Source of the DNA: Eubacteriales Family XIII. Incertae Sedis bacterium | GTDB lineage: Bacteria; Bacillota; Clostridia; Peptostreptococcales; Anaerovoracaceae | Direction: 5' to 3' | Length of the DNA: 64,000 nt | NCBI GenBank assembly: GCA_031272485.1 | Contig: JAISTV010000006.1 | Coordinates: forward strand, 1 to 64,000 | Shown here: piece after piece, positions 19,001 through 27,595 of the stretch | Layout of the letters: every line of letters begins with the position of its first letter | How positions within the stretch are numbered: the first letter of the stretch is position 1 | The notes under the pieces: generated by a model | Database searches by the model: none | Told to the model about the DNA's origin: nothing | Seen by the model: only the letters and a program-made list of their open reading frames with translations | Translations under genes and position numbers: made by a program

Positions 19001-22000
19001 AACACCGACCACAATACGGACTGGCTGTACGACAACGACGGCGATGGCATAGTGGGTCTCAACGAGAGCTACGCCAATCCGACGGCGGCGGCGCTCAAGG
19101 TGGATACGCAGACGGGCAAGGTCTACGACAGCTATACGATACCTGCGGACATCCCCACCAGGGCCGGCCTGAACTTTATCGGCTACCGTCTGATCGTGGT
19201 GGATACGGGCTACGATATGAACGTGGCGGAGACATTCTGGAAAACGTCCACCGCCACGACTACGACGAATCCTACCGGAGCCTATTCGCAGGCGGCGCCG
19301 GCGGCGTATAAGTATGGTGTGGTACCGGACAACCCGAACACGCCGGATATAAACGAGAGTTACGGCGCGGCTTACGTCATGAGCGCGGCAAGCGGTCAGA
19401 CCATGCTGGTGGATACGGGCGGCGGACAGATTCTGGTGCAGCCGGGTGACGAGATTCTGGGCGTGGCGCAGGGACGCGCGTATAAGAACAACACCCTCGC
19501 CAGCACGAGCTACACGAACTGGGTCTATGGCGAGCCGAAGTATGACCCCGTTACGCACGAGTTCCTGGGCTACGTAGACGCAAACGACGGCGACGGCGAC
19601 GGCGACCGCGAAGAGTGGCTGGACTACTATGAATATGACGGCGTTCCTTACGAGACGCCCGCGTGGGAGATTCGTCTGATTCCCGTCTGGGGTCCGGTGG
19701 TCTTCTATACGGACAGGAACGATGGCGGCTGGACGCAGAACCTGCCTCCGGACCTTTATACCTCCGCCTCCGGGCTGGACGACTACGGCATAATAGACGA
19801 CTACCTGCCGGTGGAAGCCGGCGGCGCGGGCTGCATGCTGGAAACCGGTTACGCCGGCTACACCATTCCCGCCTACTGGCCCACCCGTCTGGACGGCGCC
19901 ATCTTCCAGGGATACCGCGTGTATGTGGACAATATGGACTATACCGACGAGGAATACGTGTACGTGGGGGACTACCTGCCCGGGGAGTTGATTCCCGCGG
20001 ATGTGATAAACAACCAGACACCGGACGGCAGCGGCACGGATACCATACCCGGCAATGTACGCCTTGTGGCCATCTGGCGCATGCCGGTCATCTACACGGA
20101 TAACATCAACGATATCTCCACGGACACGGGCATAGACGTGGACAGGGATGGTACCACGAAGCTCACGGCGGGCGCGCTGGCCCTCACCGACGAGCCCGGC
20201 AAGGATATATTGGTGCCAAGCAACCTGTGGGACAGCACGGGCAAGAAGTTCTACGACGACCTGACCATGAAGTACTACTACCCGTACTTCTTCCACGAGT
20301 ACGCGGTGCCGGCTACGGAAAGCACCATGAACGAGTATCTGGAGCCGCGCTTTGCGGATACGGCAGAGGTGACCGACCCGACCTATCCGGAATACTTCCC
20401 GGATTATCTGGATACCACGCAGCCGGATTACGGGAAGCCCACACCGGAAGCCTACGCGGCGGGTTACTTCTTCATAGATAACCCCGGTACGGCGTTTGAC
20501 GAGAATCCCAAGATTCCAGAGGGCGTCCACGCGTTCCCGGACTTCGAGTGGGATCATTGGTTCGTGCGCAGCGGGCCGGCGCAGGTGGCCTACGACTACG
20601 TGGATAACGACGGGCTGAGCGCCACGGGTGCGGCGCTTACGAACGTGAACGTGCCGGATAATATTCCGGACGCGCTGTACGACCTGGACAAGGTGAAGAT
20701 TTCCAAGGTGCGCGGAACCATTTACGTGACGGGCATCTGGCGGTACGCGGTACGCTATAACGAGCGGTACATAGACGCGTACGACCTGGGCAATATGGAC
20801 GATTTCGGGAACATTGCCGCCGGGCAGGACGGCTACGCGGATGTGCAGAACCTGCCGCCGGATGAGGTGAGCGGGGACTACTCCGGCGCGCTGGTTACGG
20901 CTGCGGCGGTACACATAGATTATATAGACGACTTCGTCTACTTCTACACGGATTACGTTTCGGGCAGCGGCGGCGCTACGCCGGGCCAGGGCTGGTTTGA
21001 CGAGAAGCCGGAGTACAGCATAGTGGGGCCGGGGTATCAGATTCTGTCTACCACGAACGCCTCCATATCCAACGAGACGCCTACCAAGGTGGGCGCGGTC
21101 TTCGAGTACTACACGGTGCAGCTGGGCGGCATCTTCGGGGATAACGAGGCGTTTGAAGACGACCCGACCCTGCGCCATACCATCATGGCGGACGACATGA
21201 CAGCCATAGGCATAGTGGGCAATCCGGTGGCCGTGAACGACGAGGGCCTGACCGGGGCGCAGAAGTTCTACCCGGGCGACATAGTGCCGTGGGAGTTGTT
21301 CCTCAAGTACAAGGGGCGCATAATCCTCACGCCGCACTGGAAGGACGGCAGCGTGCTGTATCTGGGCAATGAGTCCTCCGTGGGCGAGAACCCGGGCGAC
21401 GCGCTCTACATTCCCGACCACTGGGAAGATACGCTGCTTGACCCGCCGGTGAACGCCGCGTACGAATACTACTTCAAATGGCAGGATATCACGACGGATT
21501 CGGCCATAACGACCATGAGCTCCATAATCGGCACGAACGCGTTCCACACCAAGGTGGGCGTAACGTTCGGCATCCAGTGGCACGATCCCAAGCACCGCGG
21601 CGGCGGCGTATTCAACGACGGCCTTAGCAATGCAACAAGCCCGCCGGATGAGCCGGTCCAGCCCTTCTTCCAGGACGGCGATTGGGAAGAAAGCTCCATG
21701 AACATTCCGCAGCTCTCCGGTTACAGCTTCCTCGGCTGGAATACCAAGTCGGACGGCAGCGGCGACTGGTACTACCCGGCCGACCACAAGATAGATGCCA
21801 CGACGACCAATCCGGGGATAGTGCCCGCCTTCCTCTCGCAGCTTCCGCCCAGCTATACGCTGCCTGCCGGCTCCACGCGCTACGCGCTGACCTCCGGCTC
21901 GGCGGTGAGCACCACGGAGTACGGCGTGGTCTTCTACGCCATCTGGGATCCGCCCATGGTGCAGTACCACTTCCAGGGCGGTTCGAACACCGGCGGCGAG

Positions 22001-23419
22001 GTCTTCTACTGGGGCGACTCGTCGAGCAGTACGGTGCTGGATCTCATGAAGGACAAGGCGGTGAGCCCCACGTCCGGCGGCGTAGTGGGCGAGTACATCA
22101 TTCCGGAAGGCATGCGTCCGGGAGGGACGCCTGACATAACGCGCACGGGCTTTATCTTCGTGGGCTGGAACACCGAGTCGGATGCCAGCGGTGACTGGTA
22201 CACGGCGGACGGAACCTCCACGGGCGACTATTCCGCGACCATTCACGTGCCGGCGGGCACCACGGCGCATTTGTACGCCATCTGGGCGCGCGCGGGCGAC
22301 GTGTATTACCACGCGAACGGCGACGCGCCGGGCGATCCGTCGGAGACCATGTACGGCGGCTATTACGACGACATACACATAACGGATATTCCGCTGGCGT
22401 CCTTCCCGGGCTTCACGGGGAAGGAGACGGTGGCGCTGGGATTCGGCTACAAGGTGCGTCCGTATAACAACGCTTCGCCCGCGGCGGTTACCTACCCGCA
22501 GTGGCCGCTCACGCTGTATCCGGACGGCGAGTATCACAACGGACACTTTACGGGCTGGAACACGGAGTCGGACGGCACGGGGATAGCGGTGCCTGCGGGG
22601 ACGGTCTACCCGATCCGCTACAACACGGAGTTCTTCGCGCAGTGGGAGAACTGGATCACCTACCACGCAAACGCGGGCGGCGACCCGACGGTTACGGACA
22701 TACCCGCGGGCACGGTGGATGGTCACGACGTGGTGGCGCATAAGGGTTCTTATCAGGTCCACGACGCGGATCTTACGGACACCTCGCCGCTGGACGACAT
22801 ACCCACGCGCACGGGTTACCAGTTCCTCGGCTGGAGCGAGGATCCCACGGCCACGGTGCCGGCCATCTACTTCGGCCAGACGTTCCCCGTGGTGCTCCAC
22901 GACATAGACCTTTACGCGGTCTGGCAGATCAACCATTACACGGTGTGGTTTACGGACGGCTATACGGACGGGCTCTCCTACGTGAGCGCCTTCAACGACG
23001 CGGATCTGCTGCTGCTCTCCTCGGGCTCCTCCACGTACCACGACATGCAGGGCGGCATCCCGCACGGCGGCGCGGCGATAACGCCGGCCACCAACCCGAC
23101 GCGGCCCGGCTACGTGTTCGTAGGCTGGAGCATGAGCCCGGCAGACTACAGCTTCATTACGCAGGATATGTACATCTACGCGCTCTGGGAGCCGGCAGGC
23201 GGCCGCGACGACGACGATGACGATGACGGCGGCGACAACCCGCCGGGCCCCGGCCCGTTCGGACCCGACGGCGTCCCGATTACGGGCGACGACTCGAACT
23301 TCCTCTTCTGCCTCTGGGTCATGATTATCTCCGCGGCAACCATGCTGCTGGCCGCTGCCAAGCGCCGCCAGTTCCGCCGGGGCTACGTAGGCCAGGACTA
23401 CGGCCGCAGATTCAAGTAA
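13070..23419 (+). CDS. giant secreted repeat protein with C-terminal cell-wall sorting-like signal
   Basis: About 3,449 residues. The ATG at 13070 is chosen for the GGGGAGG 9 nt upstream. Residues about 38-65 hold basic residues followed by a hydrophobic export segment (YFLACALLLFVIFSISALIAA), then an acidic Ala-rich stretch. Residues about 110-1900 are rich in Tyr, Asn, Ser, Thr and Gly and match no domain I know. Calcium-loop-like motifs occur near residues 385 (DADGDGVYD), 450, 466, 1903, 1987 and 2170. From about residue 2020 on, nine units end in a W-containing strand (AIW, AVW, ALW); the last five are InlB B-type (Listeria-Bacteroides) repeats such as GYSFLGWNTKSDGSG. An Asp-rich stretch, VPITGDD near 3401, a membrane segment and KRRQFRR complete a sorting-type C terminus. 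Probably an adhesin or wall protein; function unproven. Confidence 0.85.
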   Translation: MRLSCRIRAFAKKRISVVAGLSLTREVPTKKTVTGSKRRYFLACALLLFVIFSISALIAAENGYNLFDGWFSAGAEDPAGTDSVAADAAQGEADTAAGTEDIAAESEADAAAGTETDAEAQAAESSTVNTLSVNPLDADTMQGYAEQTPGMTAAQVNALSQGVDEEWWKVNGSYSWMWSSYVLTGCEETNPDYPRWVQYTGNDANYVDLLGAITHIPQAAPDGHHYYTTSADMRVPAPALDDAYTFGGTIPRDGAFSEAEPWIDINSDGENAQELPKVASTAGDGSTVYSDEYSYYYLRMTYGAYASVTTDATTGRSSYYNVNRGSITIPNPTISVTINDEYFYELTSFGADKVWDASDDVAWTKMLKRINTLKVYDAAAQRWFLDADGDGVYDPWYRGGSTANPTRAGETWISEVDPEGDGPIVVGGYDITAELASIEANPDQIIPAYIDANGNGAYDLYTEPYMDWNRNGKWDAHYGPELMTGAVIHEYGCPLFGSNVRPTYAGAVATGQDDNWKINGNGIFKMHNSAASADSSDQMFNYAVEQPFSESPVLLGNAARAYVATMTAIAAEYLTGPGINSGAAQYTVTSGSGNSLKTTNYIIPMSAGNGGNVSAIKAASNAGSLPGGLNNWVLHPWSFSVGTTGKATAAAIAQTDTETSLAASGYNTKFATSGNTGGATNYVWQPVWRQYYGGQYNANAEFTGNSTRTTASLFYNDPTLAQVFFAQSRATYDGVNNPADTLNGADANRNMLSYESAGSAAGDTASTDTEARVSRALGETPLLVKDAARYLLPRFDGAFPKIGGTAEGVSYIADVSQYFGANTDIGPDIQSVLLDYTEAENRITQSTPVGSRTYWTFGYDTQVTGSYPVAASSSYHMASIYGNTPVNNAANGYGTSDTASNAWNTSAATYNPTGWIGGDNAKTAVTEGSPTLNSGAYPFYQPLSINTGYTKAEGWQDASAVTGTDGVDMASMEASPVAKTSMGQRSAGFANLNSDTAVSNGTDSALRYPIIDTLYGQGNGTTTGVSNAALWIDSWNRYFTGGIVQGDANVKANAPYTNTGNGATLKVETEEITAEPAVTISPAAVQPENRYTVGFYTQDWIYMGSEVRDPAAGMPMQVWNAGDASGWTSSSAMGVDNSLPATATTATDRLGVANSAAKASVYATYQNNWGYSGGWPDSYWSYLGDQRIMKSDTGDAKKALTDPTDAFGRWSATTYNDTTYAASLQPSDISYGQGANLSAASSYKYPNLYYKGSVPAQAQASGNSNAATLSMGTATGTAWSDIVWRRNWVYGYGFTYGTANTSGQTAAVLGFPSSGTPSAQLPTDVEIYANLSYGGNLMYTQNSLAWYSRSLPTMWWRGPLGNAYDPDGQDKDGMIWMGGESTADALNGASTPRTADIGEGIQNKYNYINTFGNNKVASTADSSSLGYLSGYNIISRTNTNSFLTGYDSQSGVPQNVSYSTLSYASAVVRNRQNYDASAETSVYYVADDVKLRYAYAAGREQEPVQHYFYSLSPNMYNFDHTDYNETNDDTFEKYTINGYLNNALENKTTAATATMAALYASKNVKAEDSEYSQMTNLRTGDLLPSTEINYLPQSGVSGTPASGTLIEPDTTVALLKDEYGRDPADPYEDVTYWYSVKMMSIESATASPYTGLTRSISEMYTNDYVGDSPEVINETNTRQVGNGDDFAVLGMSQTSISAADQGEIGYTGSSTQPLYNATGTFSGGSGFWQSEETGYMGTVAYTGLSVSGKPLTEALPFGNVTLTQSNAAFYNTDPITGGIQAHDLYLFNASNALGSDGGFVRSLYGYIANDYNFVRTGPLLRTVGQQLEMNDSSSTEYEKVKPYSGQVSGLFDSNPYPAGENRFEMRLYTRGENSSQYLANWTKGWRWSTARSEKVTQGAIDWNDADGNGIKDADEEYVNAAFIVAGSGHQIALSGANHIQDGYHIVNLGATVSGEAIHDPATASAPSHAVDLGSAADNTDHNTDWLYDNDGDGIVGLNESYANPTAAALKVDTQTGKVYDSYTIPADIPTRAGLNFIGYRLIVVDTGYDMNVAETFWKTSTATTTTNPTGAYSQAAPAAYKYGVVPDNPNTPDINESYGAAYVMSAASGQTMLVDTGGGQILVQPGDEILGVAQGRAYKNNTLASTSYTNWVYGEPKYDPVTHEFLGYVDANDGDGDGDREEWLDYYEYDGVPYETPAWEIRLIPVWGPVVFYTDRNDGGWTQNLPPDLYTSASGLDDYGIIDDYLPVEAGGAGCMLETGYAGYTIPAYWPTRLDGAIFQGYRVYVDNMDYTDEEYVYVGDYLPGELIPADVINNQTPDGSGTDTIPGNVRLVAIWRMPVIYTDNINDISTDTGIDVDRDGTTKLTAGALALTDEPGKDILVPSNLWDSTGKKFYDDLTMKYYYPYFFHEYAVPATESTMNEYLEPRFADTAEVTDPTYPEYFPDYLDTTQPDYGKPTPEAYAAGYFFIDNPGTAFDENPKIPEGVHAFPDFEWDHWFVRSGPAQVAYDYVDNDGLSATGAALTNVNVPDNIPDALYDLDKVKISKVRGTIYVTGIWRYAVRYNERYIDAYDLGNMDDFGNIAAGQDGYADVQNLPPDEVSGDYSGALVTAAAVHIDYIDDFVYFYTDYVSGSGGATPGQGWFDEKPEYSIVGPGYQILSTTNASISNETPTKVGAVFEYYTVQLGGIFGDNEAFEDDPTLRHTIMADDMTAIGIVGNPVAVNDEGLTGAQKFYPGDIVPWELFLKYKGRIILTPHWKDGSVLYLGNESSVGENPGDALYIPDHWEDTLLDPPVNAAYEYYFKWQDITTDSAITTMSSIIGTNAFHTKVGVTFGIQWHDPKHRGGGVFNDGLSNATSPPDEPVQPFFQDGDWEESSMNIPQLSGYSFLGWNTKSDGSGDWYYPADHKIDATTTNPGIVPAFLSQLPPSYTLPAGSTRYALTSGSAVSTTEYGVVFYAIWDPPMVQYHFQGGSNTGGEVFYWGDSSSSTVLDLMKDKAVSPTSGGVVGEYIIPEGMRPGGTPDITRTGFIFVGWNTESDASGDWYTADGTSTGDYSATIHVPAGTTAHLYAIWARAGDVYYHANGDAPGDPSETMYGGYYDDIHITDIPLASFPGFTGKETVALGFGYKVRPYNNASPAAVTYPQWPLTLYPDGEYHNGHFTGWNTESDGTGIAVPAGTVYPIRYNTEFFAQWENWITYHANAGGDPTVTDIPAGTVDGHDVVAHKGSYQVHDADLTDTSPLDDIPTRTGYQFLGWSEDPTATVPAIYFGQTFPVVLHDIDLYAVWQINHYTVWFTDGYTDGLSYVSAFNDADLLLLSSGSSTYHDMQGGIPHGGAAITPATNPTRPGYVFVGWSMSPADYSFITQDMYIYALWEPAGGRDDDDDDDGGDNPPGPGPFGPDGVPITGDDSNFLFCLWVMIISAATMLLAAAKRRQFRRGYVGQDYGRRFK

Positions 23420-23454
23420 TCGTGCATAAGTTGAAATTTTGTCCCCGGGGTCGG

Positions 23455-23483
23455 TTGCGGCGCGCTTCGGAATTCCTTAATAT
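23455..23483 (+). promoter_or_regulatory. promoter of birA, leaderless type
   Basis: TTGCGG (23455-23460), a 17-bp spacer and TAATAT (23478-23483), only 6 nt before the ATG at 23490. No Shine-Dalgarno is present. The -10 area is a run of TA repeats. Confidence 0.5.
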
Positions 23484-23489
23484 ATATAT

Positions 23490-24464
23490 ATGTCTATCAA
23501 AGAACAGGTTCTGAATATGCTGGAGGCGGGCAAGGGCGCGCCGGTTTCGGGCGAGGCGATTGCTTCGGCGCTGGGTTGCTCGCGCACGGCGGTGTGGAAG
23601 GCCATAACCGAGCTGAAAGAGGCGGGTTACCCCATTCAGGCGGCTACGCGGCGCGGCTATTTGCTGGCGGAGACGAGCGATATTCTCTCCGCGGCGGGCA
23701 TCCGGGCGTCTCTGGGCGAGGCGGCGGCGGGGCTTACCATAGAGGTCTTTCCCAGCATAGACTCGACCAACGCGGAGGCCAGGAGGCGGGTCGCGGCTGC
23801 GGCGTCTGCTTCGGAGATTCCGTTTGCGACCATACTTATTGCCGAGGAACAGACGGCCGGCCGGGGCAGGCGGTCGAAGAGCTTTTTCTCGCCGGCGGCA
23901 GGAAGCCTGTATGTGAGCTTTGTGCTGCGGCCCCTGGGGGACACGGCGCGCACGCGTATGGTGACGATGGCGGCGGCGGTGGCGGTCTGCGAGGCCATGG
24001 CGGCGTTCGGGGCAGGCGTGCCCGAAATCAAGTGGGTGAACGATATATATATGGAAGGAAAAAAAGTCTGCGGGATTCTCACCGAGGCCATCTCGGACGT
24101 GGAAAGCGGCGGGATTGAGGCGATTATCCTGGGGATTGGCGTGAACGTGAATGTGCCGGCGGAGGCGTTCCCGGCGGAGCTGCGGCGGGCGGCGGGGAGC
24201 ATTACGCTTGCTGCGGGGCAGCGCAACGCTTTTGCGGCGGCGCTCATCCGGCGGGTCCTGGCCCGTTACGCCATGCCGGCGGCGGATGTGGTAGAGGCTT
24301 ACCGGGCGAGGTCAATGATGATGGGCCGGCAGATTTCCGTCAGCGAAGCGGGGGAGGAACGTCGCGCCGAGGTTATGGGCATAGGCGATGACGGGAGCCT
24401 GCTCGTGCGGTATGCGGACGGCGGGGAAGCGGCGCTGCTTTCGGTGGAGATTACGCTGCTCTGA
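23490..24464 (+). CDS. birA: biotin protein ligase / biotin operon repressor BirA
   Basis: A 324-residue class II biotin ligase. Residues 1-60 are a winged helix-turn-helix (VSGEAIASALGCSRTAVWKAI), so it can act as a repressor as well as attach biotin to carboxylases. The catalytic domain has the biotinyl-AMP loop GRGRRSKSFFSPAAGSLY and KWVNDIYMEGKKVCGILTE; the usual KWPND is KWVND here. A C-terminal SH3-like domain follows. A matching BirA-type operator lies at 48211-48242 in front of the ECF transporter operon. It is a lone gene between the giant gene and the S10 operon. Confidence 0.93.
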   Translation: MSIKEQVLNMLEAGKGAPVSGEAIASALGCSRTAVWKAITELKEAGYPIQAATRRGYLLAETSDILSAAGIRASLGEAAAGLTIEVFPSIDSTNAEARRRVAAAASASEIPFATILIAEEQTAGRGRRSKSFFSPAAGSLYVSFVLRPLGDTARTRMVTMAAAVAVCEAMAAFGAGVPEIKWVNDIYMEGKKVCGILTEAISDVESGGIEAIILGIGVNVNVPAEAFPAELRRAAGSITLAAGQRNAFAAALIRRVLARYAMPAADVVEAYRARSMMMGRQISVSEAGEERRAEVMGIGDDGSLLVRYADGGEAALLSVEITLL

Positions 24465-24758
24465 AGACGGGAATTCGGGCCGCCGGGTGCGGTGGTGAAC
24501 GCGTGGGCGCGTGTGCACGCAATATCTTGAAAAAGTGCGTGATTGCAGTGCGTCCGGGGTGCGAAGAACAAAAAAACCGCAAAAAAAGCCGAAAAATCTC
24601 TTGATTCCGTGTTTTTGTTGAATTATAATGAACGAGCTTGCGAAAAATCGCAGGTTTTTCGTTGTGAAGCGAAAAGGCGCGGTGAGAGGTTGCGGAGAAA
24701 TTCCGGTAATTTTCACCGTAAGAACGTTCATTAGAAGCGTATTTTAACAGGAGGAAAC
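24465..24758 (+). other. S10 operon upstream region and leader
   Basis: This 294-bp gap holds the S10 promoter and a leader of roughly 120 nt. Leader hairpins are CGAAAAA (24641-24647) with TTTTTCG (24655-24661), and CGGTGA (24680-24685) with TCACCG (24713-24718). Autogenous control by L4 through such leaders is known for some S10 operons; nothing here proves it. No gene is seen. Confidence 0.4.
24601..24629 (+). promoter_or_regulatory. promoter of the S10-spc-alpha operon
   Basis: TTGATT (24601-24606), a 17-bp spacer and a perfect TATAAT (24624-24629). Confidence 0.75.
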
Positions 24759-25070
24759 ATGGCAGAGCAGCAAAAGATTCGGATCAGACTCAAGGCGTAC
24801 GAGCCGGAGATTCTGGACAAGGCGGCGGCGGATATCGTGGAGACGGCCAAGAGAAACGGCGCGACGGTCTCCGGACCCATTCCGCTCCCCACGGAGAAGG
24901 AAGTTGTCACGATTCTGCGGGCGGTCCACAAGTACAAGGACAGCCGGGAGCAGTTCGAGCAGCGCACGCATAAGCGCCTGATCGTCATAACCCAGACGAC
25001 CACCAAGGCGGTGGATGCGCTCATGAAGCTCGACCTCGCCGCGGGCGTGGATATCGAGATTAAGTTATAG
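24759..25070 (+). CDS. rpsJ: 30S ribosomal protein S10
   Basis: 103 residues, normal length. [20 protein letters not shown] and [16 protein letters not shown] are S10 signatures. It opens the operon after AGGAGG. S10 (NusE) also takes part in transcription antitermination. An 86-bp gap separates it from rplC. Confidence 0.98.
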   Translation: MAEQQKIRIRLKAYEPEILDKAAADIVETAKRNGATVSGPIPLPTEKEVVTILRAVHKYKDSREQFEQRTHKRLIVITQTTTKAVDALMKLDLAAGVDIEIKL

Positions 25071-25156
25071 GAAGCACTTAGAATGAGCGCCGCGCGTGCG
25101 GTCCGGTGAAGAGGGCGGCAGAGGGTGCTCCGCTGTAAGGAGGTTTGTAAGATAGC

Positions 25157-25789
25157 ATGAAGACCATTCTTGGTAAAAAGATCGGGATGACGCAGATCTT
25201 CTCCGAAGAGGGAAATCTGATTCCCGTGACGGTCGTGGAGGCGGGTCCGAATACGGTCACGCAGATCAAGACCGAAGAGACGGACGGCTACCGCGCCGTG
25301 CAGATCGGCTACGTCGATCTGAAAGAAGGCCGCGCGAATAAGCCGACCAAGGGCCACTTCGAGAAGTGGGAAGCCCCGCTGAAGAAGCACCTTGCGGAAA
25401 TCCGCCTGGCGGAAGACGAGAGCTACGAGCCGGGTCAGGTGATTACGGTCGCGGACTTCGAAGAGGGCGTTAAGGTGGATGTCACCGGTACGTCCAAGGG
25501 CAAGGGCACGCAGGGTAACATCAAGCGTCACGGCCATCACAGAGGCCCCATGACGCACGGCAGCAAGCATAAGAGACTGGCGGGCGCGCTCGCGGCGGGT
25601 ACGTATCCGTCCCGCGTGTTCAAGGGAAATGCCGGTCCGGGCCGCATGGGCTACGAGACCGTCACCGTACAGAATCTGGATCTGGTCAAGGTCATTCCGG
25701 AGAGAAACGTCCTGCTCATCAAGGGCGCGGTTCCGGGCAAGCGTGGCGGACTCGTACGGGTCCGGTACGCCGTCAAGGGCCAGAAGTAG
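25157..25789 (+). CDS. rplC: 50S ribosomal protein L3
   Basis: 210 residues. The N terminus MKTILGKKIGMTQIFSEEG and the block KGKGTQGNIKRHGHHRGPMTHGS are typical of L3. AAGGAGG lies upstream. Second gene of the S10 operon, followed 18 bp later by rplD. Confidence 0.98.
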   Translation: MKTILGKKIGMTQIFSEEGNLIPVTVVEAGPNTVTQIKTEETDGYRAVQIGYVDLKEGRANKPTKGHFEKWEAPLKKHLAEIRLAEDESYEPGQVITVADFEEGVKVDVTGTSKGKGTQGNIKRHGHHRGPMTHGSKHKRLAGALAAGTYPSRVFKGNAGPGRMGYETVTVQNLDLVKVIPERNVLLIKGAVPGKRGGLVRVRYAVKGQK

Positions 25790-25807
25790 AAAGCGAGGGA
25801 GGAAGAA

Positions 25808-26431
25808 ATGGCGAAAGTGGAAATGCTGAAAATGGACGGCACCTCCGCCGGTGAGATCGACCTTTCCGACGCGATCTTCGGTGTAGAGGTGAACGAATAT
25901 GCCGTTCACGAAGTCATAAAGAATTATTTAGCCAACCAGCGGCAGGGTACGCAGTCTGCCAAGACCCGCGCCGAGGTTTCCGGCGGCGGCAGAAAGCCGT
26001 TCCGGCAGAAGGGTACGGGCCGCGCCCGTCAGGGCAGCCGTGTGGCGCCTAACCATGTGGGCGGCGGCATAGTGTTCGCGCCCAAGCCGCGCGACTACAG
26101 CTACTCCGTACCGAAAAAGGTCAAGCGCCTGGCGCTCAAGTCGGCGTTGTCGGCCAAGGTAGCGGACAAGGAAATCATTGTCATAGACGCGCTGACGTTC
26201 GAGGAACCCAAGACCAAGAAGATGGTCGAGTTCCTGGCGAACGTAAACGCGGAGAAGAAGGCCCTCATCGTGACGGCGGCCAAGGACGACGCGGTGGTGC
26301 GCTCGGCGGCCAACATCCCGGGCGTGGGGACCACGCAGGTCGGGACGCTCAACGTGTATGAGATCCTGAATCACACTTCCTTCATCGTCACGAAGGACGC
26401 GGTGGAAAAGATAGAGGAGGTGTATTCCTGA
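25808..26431 (+). CDS. rplD: 50S ribosomal protein L4
   Basis: 207 residues. The exit-tunnel loop ([16 protein letters not shown]) and the C-terminal NVYEILNH block identify L4. L4 is the autogenous regulator of some S10 operons. Its stop overlaps the rplW start (TGATG), suggesting translational coupling. Confidence 0.98.
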   Translation: MAKVEMLKMDGTSAGEIDLSDAIFGVEVNEYAVHEVIKNYLANQRQGTQSAKTRAEVSGGGRKPFRQKGTGRARQGSRVAPNHVGGGIVFAPKPRDYSYSVPKKVKRLALKSALSAKVADKEIIVIDALTFEEPKTKKMVEFLANVNAEKKALIVTAAKDDAVVRSAANIPGVGTTQVGTLNVYEILNHTSFIVTKDAVEKIEEVYS

Positions 26432-26721
26432 TGAAGACTCCTTACGATGTGATAATCAAACCCATCATCTCTGAGAAGAGCATGGCGGACGCGCAGGCGA
26501 AAAAGTATACGTTCAAGGTTGCCGTGGGTGCCAACAAGACCGAGGTCAAGCAGGCCGTCGAAGAGATTTTTGGCGTGACGGTGGACAAGGTGAACGTCAT
26601 GAACTATAAAGGCAAAGTAAAGAGACAGGGAAGAAACGTGGGACGCACGTCTTCCTGGAAGAAGGCGATCGTGACCTTGAAGAAGGACAGCAAAGAGATC
26701 GAGTTCTTCTCGAGTCTGTAG
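26431..26721 (+). CDS. rplW: 50S ribosomal protein L23
   Basis: 96 residues. [16 protein letters not shown] and [20 protein letters not shown] are L23 signatures. L23 sits at the exit-tunnel rim where trigger factor and SRP dock. Overlaps rplD by one base. Confidence 0.98.
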   Translation: MKTPYDVIIKPIISEKSMADAQAKKYTFKVAVGANKTEVKQAVEEIFGVTVDKVNVMNYKGKVKRQGRNVGRTSSWKKAIVTLKKDSKEIEFFSSL

Positions 26722-26739
26722 GTAGGAGGCAGCAGCGAT

Positions 26740-27573
26740 ATGGGAATTAAGAAATACAATCCGACTACGCCGGGCCTTCGCGGAATGACGGGCTCCACGT
26801 TCGAGGAGATTACCAAGGACAAGCCCGAGAAGTCCCTTACGGTGACGCTCAAGAAGCATTCCGGAAGAAACTCCCGCGGCAAGATTACCGTGCGCCACAG
26901 AGGCGGCGGTTATCGCCCGAAGTACCGTATTATCGACTTCAAGCGGAACAAGGACGGCATCCCCGCCAAGGTGGTTGCCATAGAGTACGACCCGAACCGC
27001 AGCGCGAACATAGCCCTCCTCGTTTACGCGGACGGCGAGAAGCGCTACATCATAGCTCCCCACAAGCTGGAAGTGGGCGCTACCCTGTATTCCGGGCCGG
27101 AGTCCGACATTCAGATCGGCAACGCGCTCCCGCTGCGGAATATCCCGCTCGGTACCATAATTCACAACATAGAGCTCAAGGCAGGCAAGGGTGCGCAGCT
27201 CGTGCGCTCGGCCGGCAACAGCGCGCAGCTCATGGCCAAGGAAGACAAGTTCGCGCAGGTGCGTCTGCCCTCCGGCGAGGTGCGCAAGGTGCACATGGAC
27301 TGCCGCGCCACCATCGGCGAGGTGGGCAATATTGACCACGAGCAGATCAAGATCGGCAAGGCCGGCCGCAAGCGGCATATGGGCATTCGCCCGACGGTCC
27401 GCGGCTCGGTTATGAACCCGAACGACCACCCGCACGGCGGTGGTGAGGGTAAGGCCGGTATCGGCCGGACGGGCCCGGTTACCCCGTGGGGCAAGCCGAC
27501 CCTCGGTTACAAGACCCGCAAGAAGAACAAGCACTCGGATAAGTACATCGTCAAGAGACGTGGCACGAAATAG
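26740..27573 (+). CDS. rplB: 50S ribosomal protein L2
   Basis: 277 residues, full length. [21 protein letters not shown] at the start and the peptidyl-transferase-proximal block [19 protein letters not shown] near the end are conserved. AGGAGG lies about 12 nt upstream. Confidence 0.98.
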   Translation: MGIKKYNPTTPGLRGMTGSTFEEITKDKPEKSLTVTLKKHSGRNSRGKITVRHRGGGYRPKYRIIDFKRNKDGIPAKVVAIEYDPNRSANIALLVYADGEKRYIIAPHKLEVGATLYSGPESDIQIGNALPLRNIPLGTIIHNIELKAGKGAQLVRSAGNSAQLMAKEDKFAQVRLPSGEVRKVHMDCRATIGEVGNIDHEQIKIGKAGRKRHMGIRPTVRGSVMNPNDHPHGGGEGKAGIGRTGPVTPWGKPTLGYKTRKKNKHSDKYIVKRRGTK

Positions 27574-27595
27574 GTCAGGAAGGAGATAGAACCAC

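Noticed and set aside
18242-23065. A 1,607-codon open frame on the minus strand, antisense to the giant gene
   Set aside because: It has no convincing start or ribosome-binding site, its translation is His/Arg/Val-rich as expected for the complement of a GC-rich gene, and the plus-strand frame has clear domains.
24627-24732. Inverted pair AATGAACG and CGTTCATT enclosing the S10 leader, as a closing helix
   Set aside because: The left arm overlaps the -10 box and would not be transcribed from the predicted promoter, so it cannot close an RNA structure.
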